This document shows positions 33,068-33,098 of a stretch of 33,098 bases of DNA, in pieces. The DNA is from an uncultured Butyrivibrio sp. GTDB taxonomy: Bacteria > Bacillota > Clostridia > Lachnospirales > Lachnospiraceae. The stretch spans positions 1-33,098 of the forward strand of contig CAMVNV010000027.1 of assembly GCA_947168935.1 (NCBI GenBank), given 5' to 3'. The position numbers and the translations under genes were made by a program. Position 1 is the first letter of the stretch, and the number at the start of each line of letters is the position of its first letter. Under the pieces are notes generated by a model. It had not been told where the DNA came from. It saw nothing but the letters and a program-made list of their open reading frames with translations, and did not search any database.

Positions 33068-33098
33068 ATGGAAGCTTTCAATCACATTCTGATGCGCA
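33068..33098 (+). CDS. Possible start of a gene running off the window
   Basis: ATG 33068 opens 'MEAFNHILM' and remains open to the end. AAGGAG lies 12 bases before it, a long spacing. Too short to identify. Confidence 0.2.
   Translation, partial: MEAFNHILMR

Noticed and set aside
32950..33098. 6S, SRP or other housekeeping RNA at the right edge
   Set aside because: I could not match the conserved core of any such RNA; the region is cut by the window end.

Overview
The window looks like a chromosome segment of a low-to-mid-GC anaerobic Firmicute, most likely a rumen or gut Lachnospiraceae near Butyrivibrio/Pseudobutyrivibrio. This is inferred from strong AGGAGG ribosome sites, AT-rich intergenic DNA, the style of the proteins, a flavodiiron oxygen/NO reductase, a BMP-type nucleoside transporter and a GGDEF/EAL protein. 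No species call can be made from sequence alone.

Layout. 1-753 is the tail of a sugar ABC-transporter binding protein. 927-7933 is a BMP-family lipoprotein, its double ATPase, two permeases and a homocysteine methyltransferase/MTHFR fusion, a likely nucleoside-import and methionine-cycle operon. 8018-9676 holds a divergent AraC regulator and a small acidic lipoprotein. 9689-10036 is a roughly 350-bp non-coding palindromic element. 10247-13571 is a Nudix hydrolase gene split by an IS200/IS605 element. 13587-16560 holds an APH-like kinase, a hypoxanthine-DNA glycosylase, a radical SAM protein and a histidine-phosphatase remnant. 16684-21826 is an L-rhamnose operon (rhaB-rhaA-fucO-rhaD) in which rhaD is frameshifted. 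22227-26025 holds a c-di-GMP phosphodiesterase, methylglyoxal synthase and a flavodiiron protein. 26232-30538 holds a purine permease, two microproteins, tRNA-Gly(CCC), a DUF4003-like protein, a DUF1871-like protein and MscL with a zinc ribbon. 30671-32782 is a 703-residue protein with a degenerate cyclic-nucleotide-binding domain and an unrecognised body.

The most interesting system is the IS element. Its ends can be set to the base at 10303-13186 by three agreeing lines: subterminal hairpins; tetranucleotides beside them (AAAA, GAAC) that co-vary with cleavage sites TTAT and TCAG as AAAG/TTAC and GAAT/TCAA do in IS608; and exact in-frame restoration of a 146-residue Nudix gene on excision. 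Besides Y1 tnpA and a divergent tnpB it carries two passenger genes, a Cys-rich protein and a ribbon-helix-helix protein. All four genes overlap and sit behind one near-consensus promoter whose -10 box lies inside a perfect 8-bp inverted repeat. This suggests a self-repressed transposon with an RNA-guided nuclease. The omegaRNA guide would be the Nudix sequence beside the right end.
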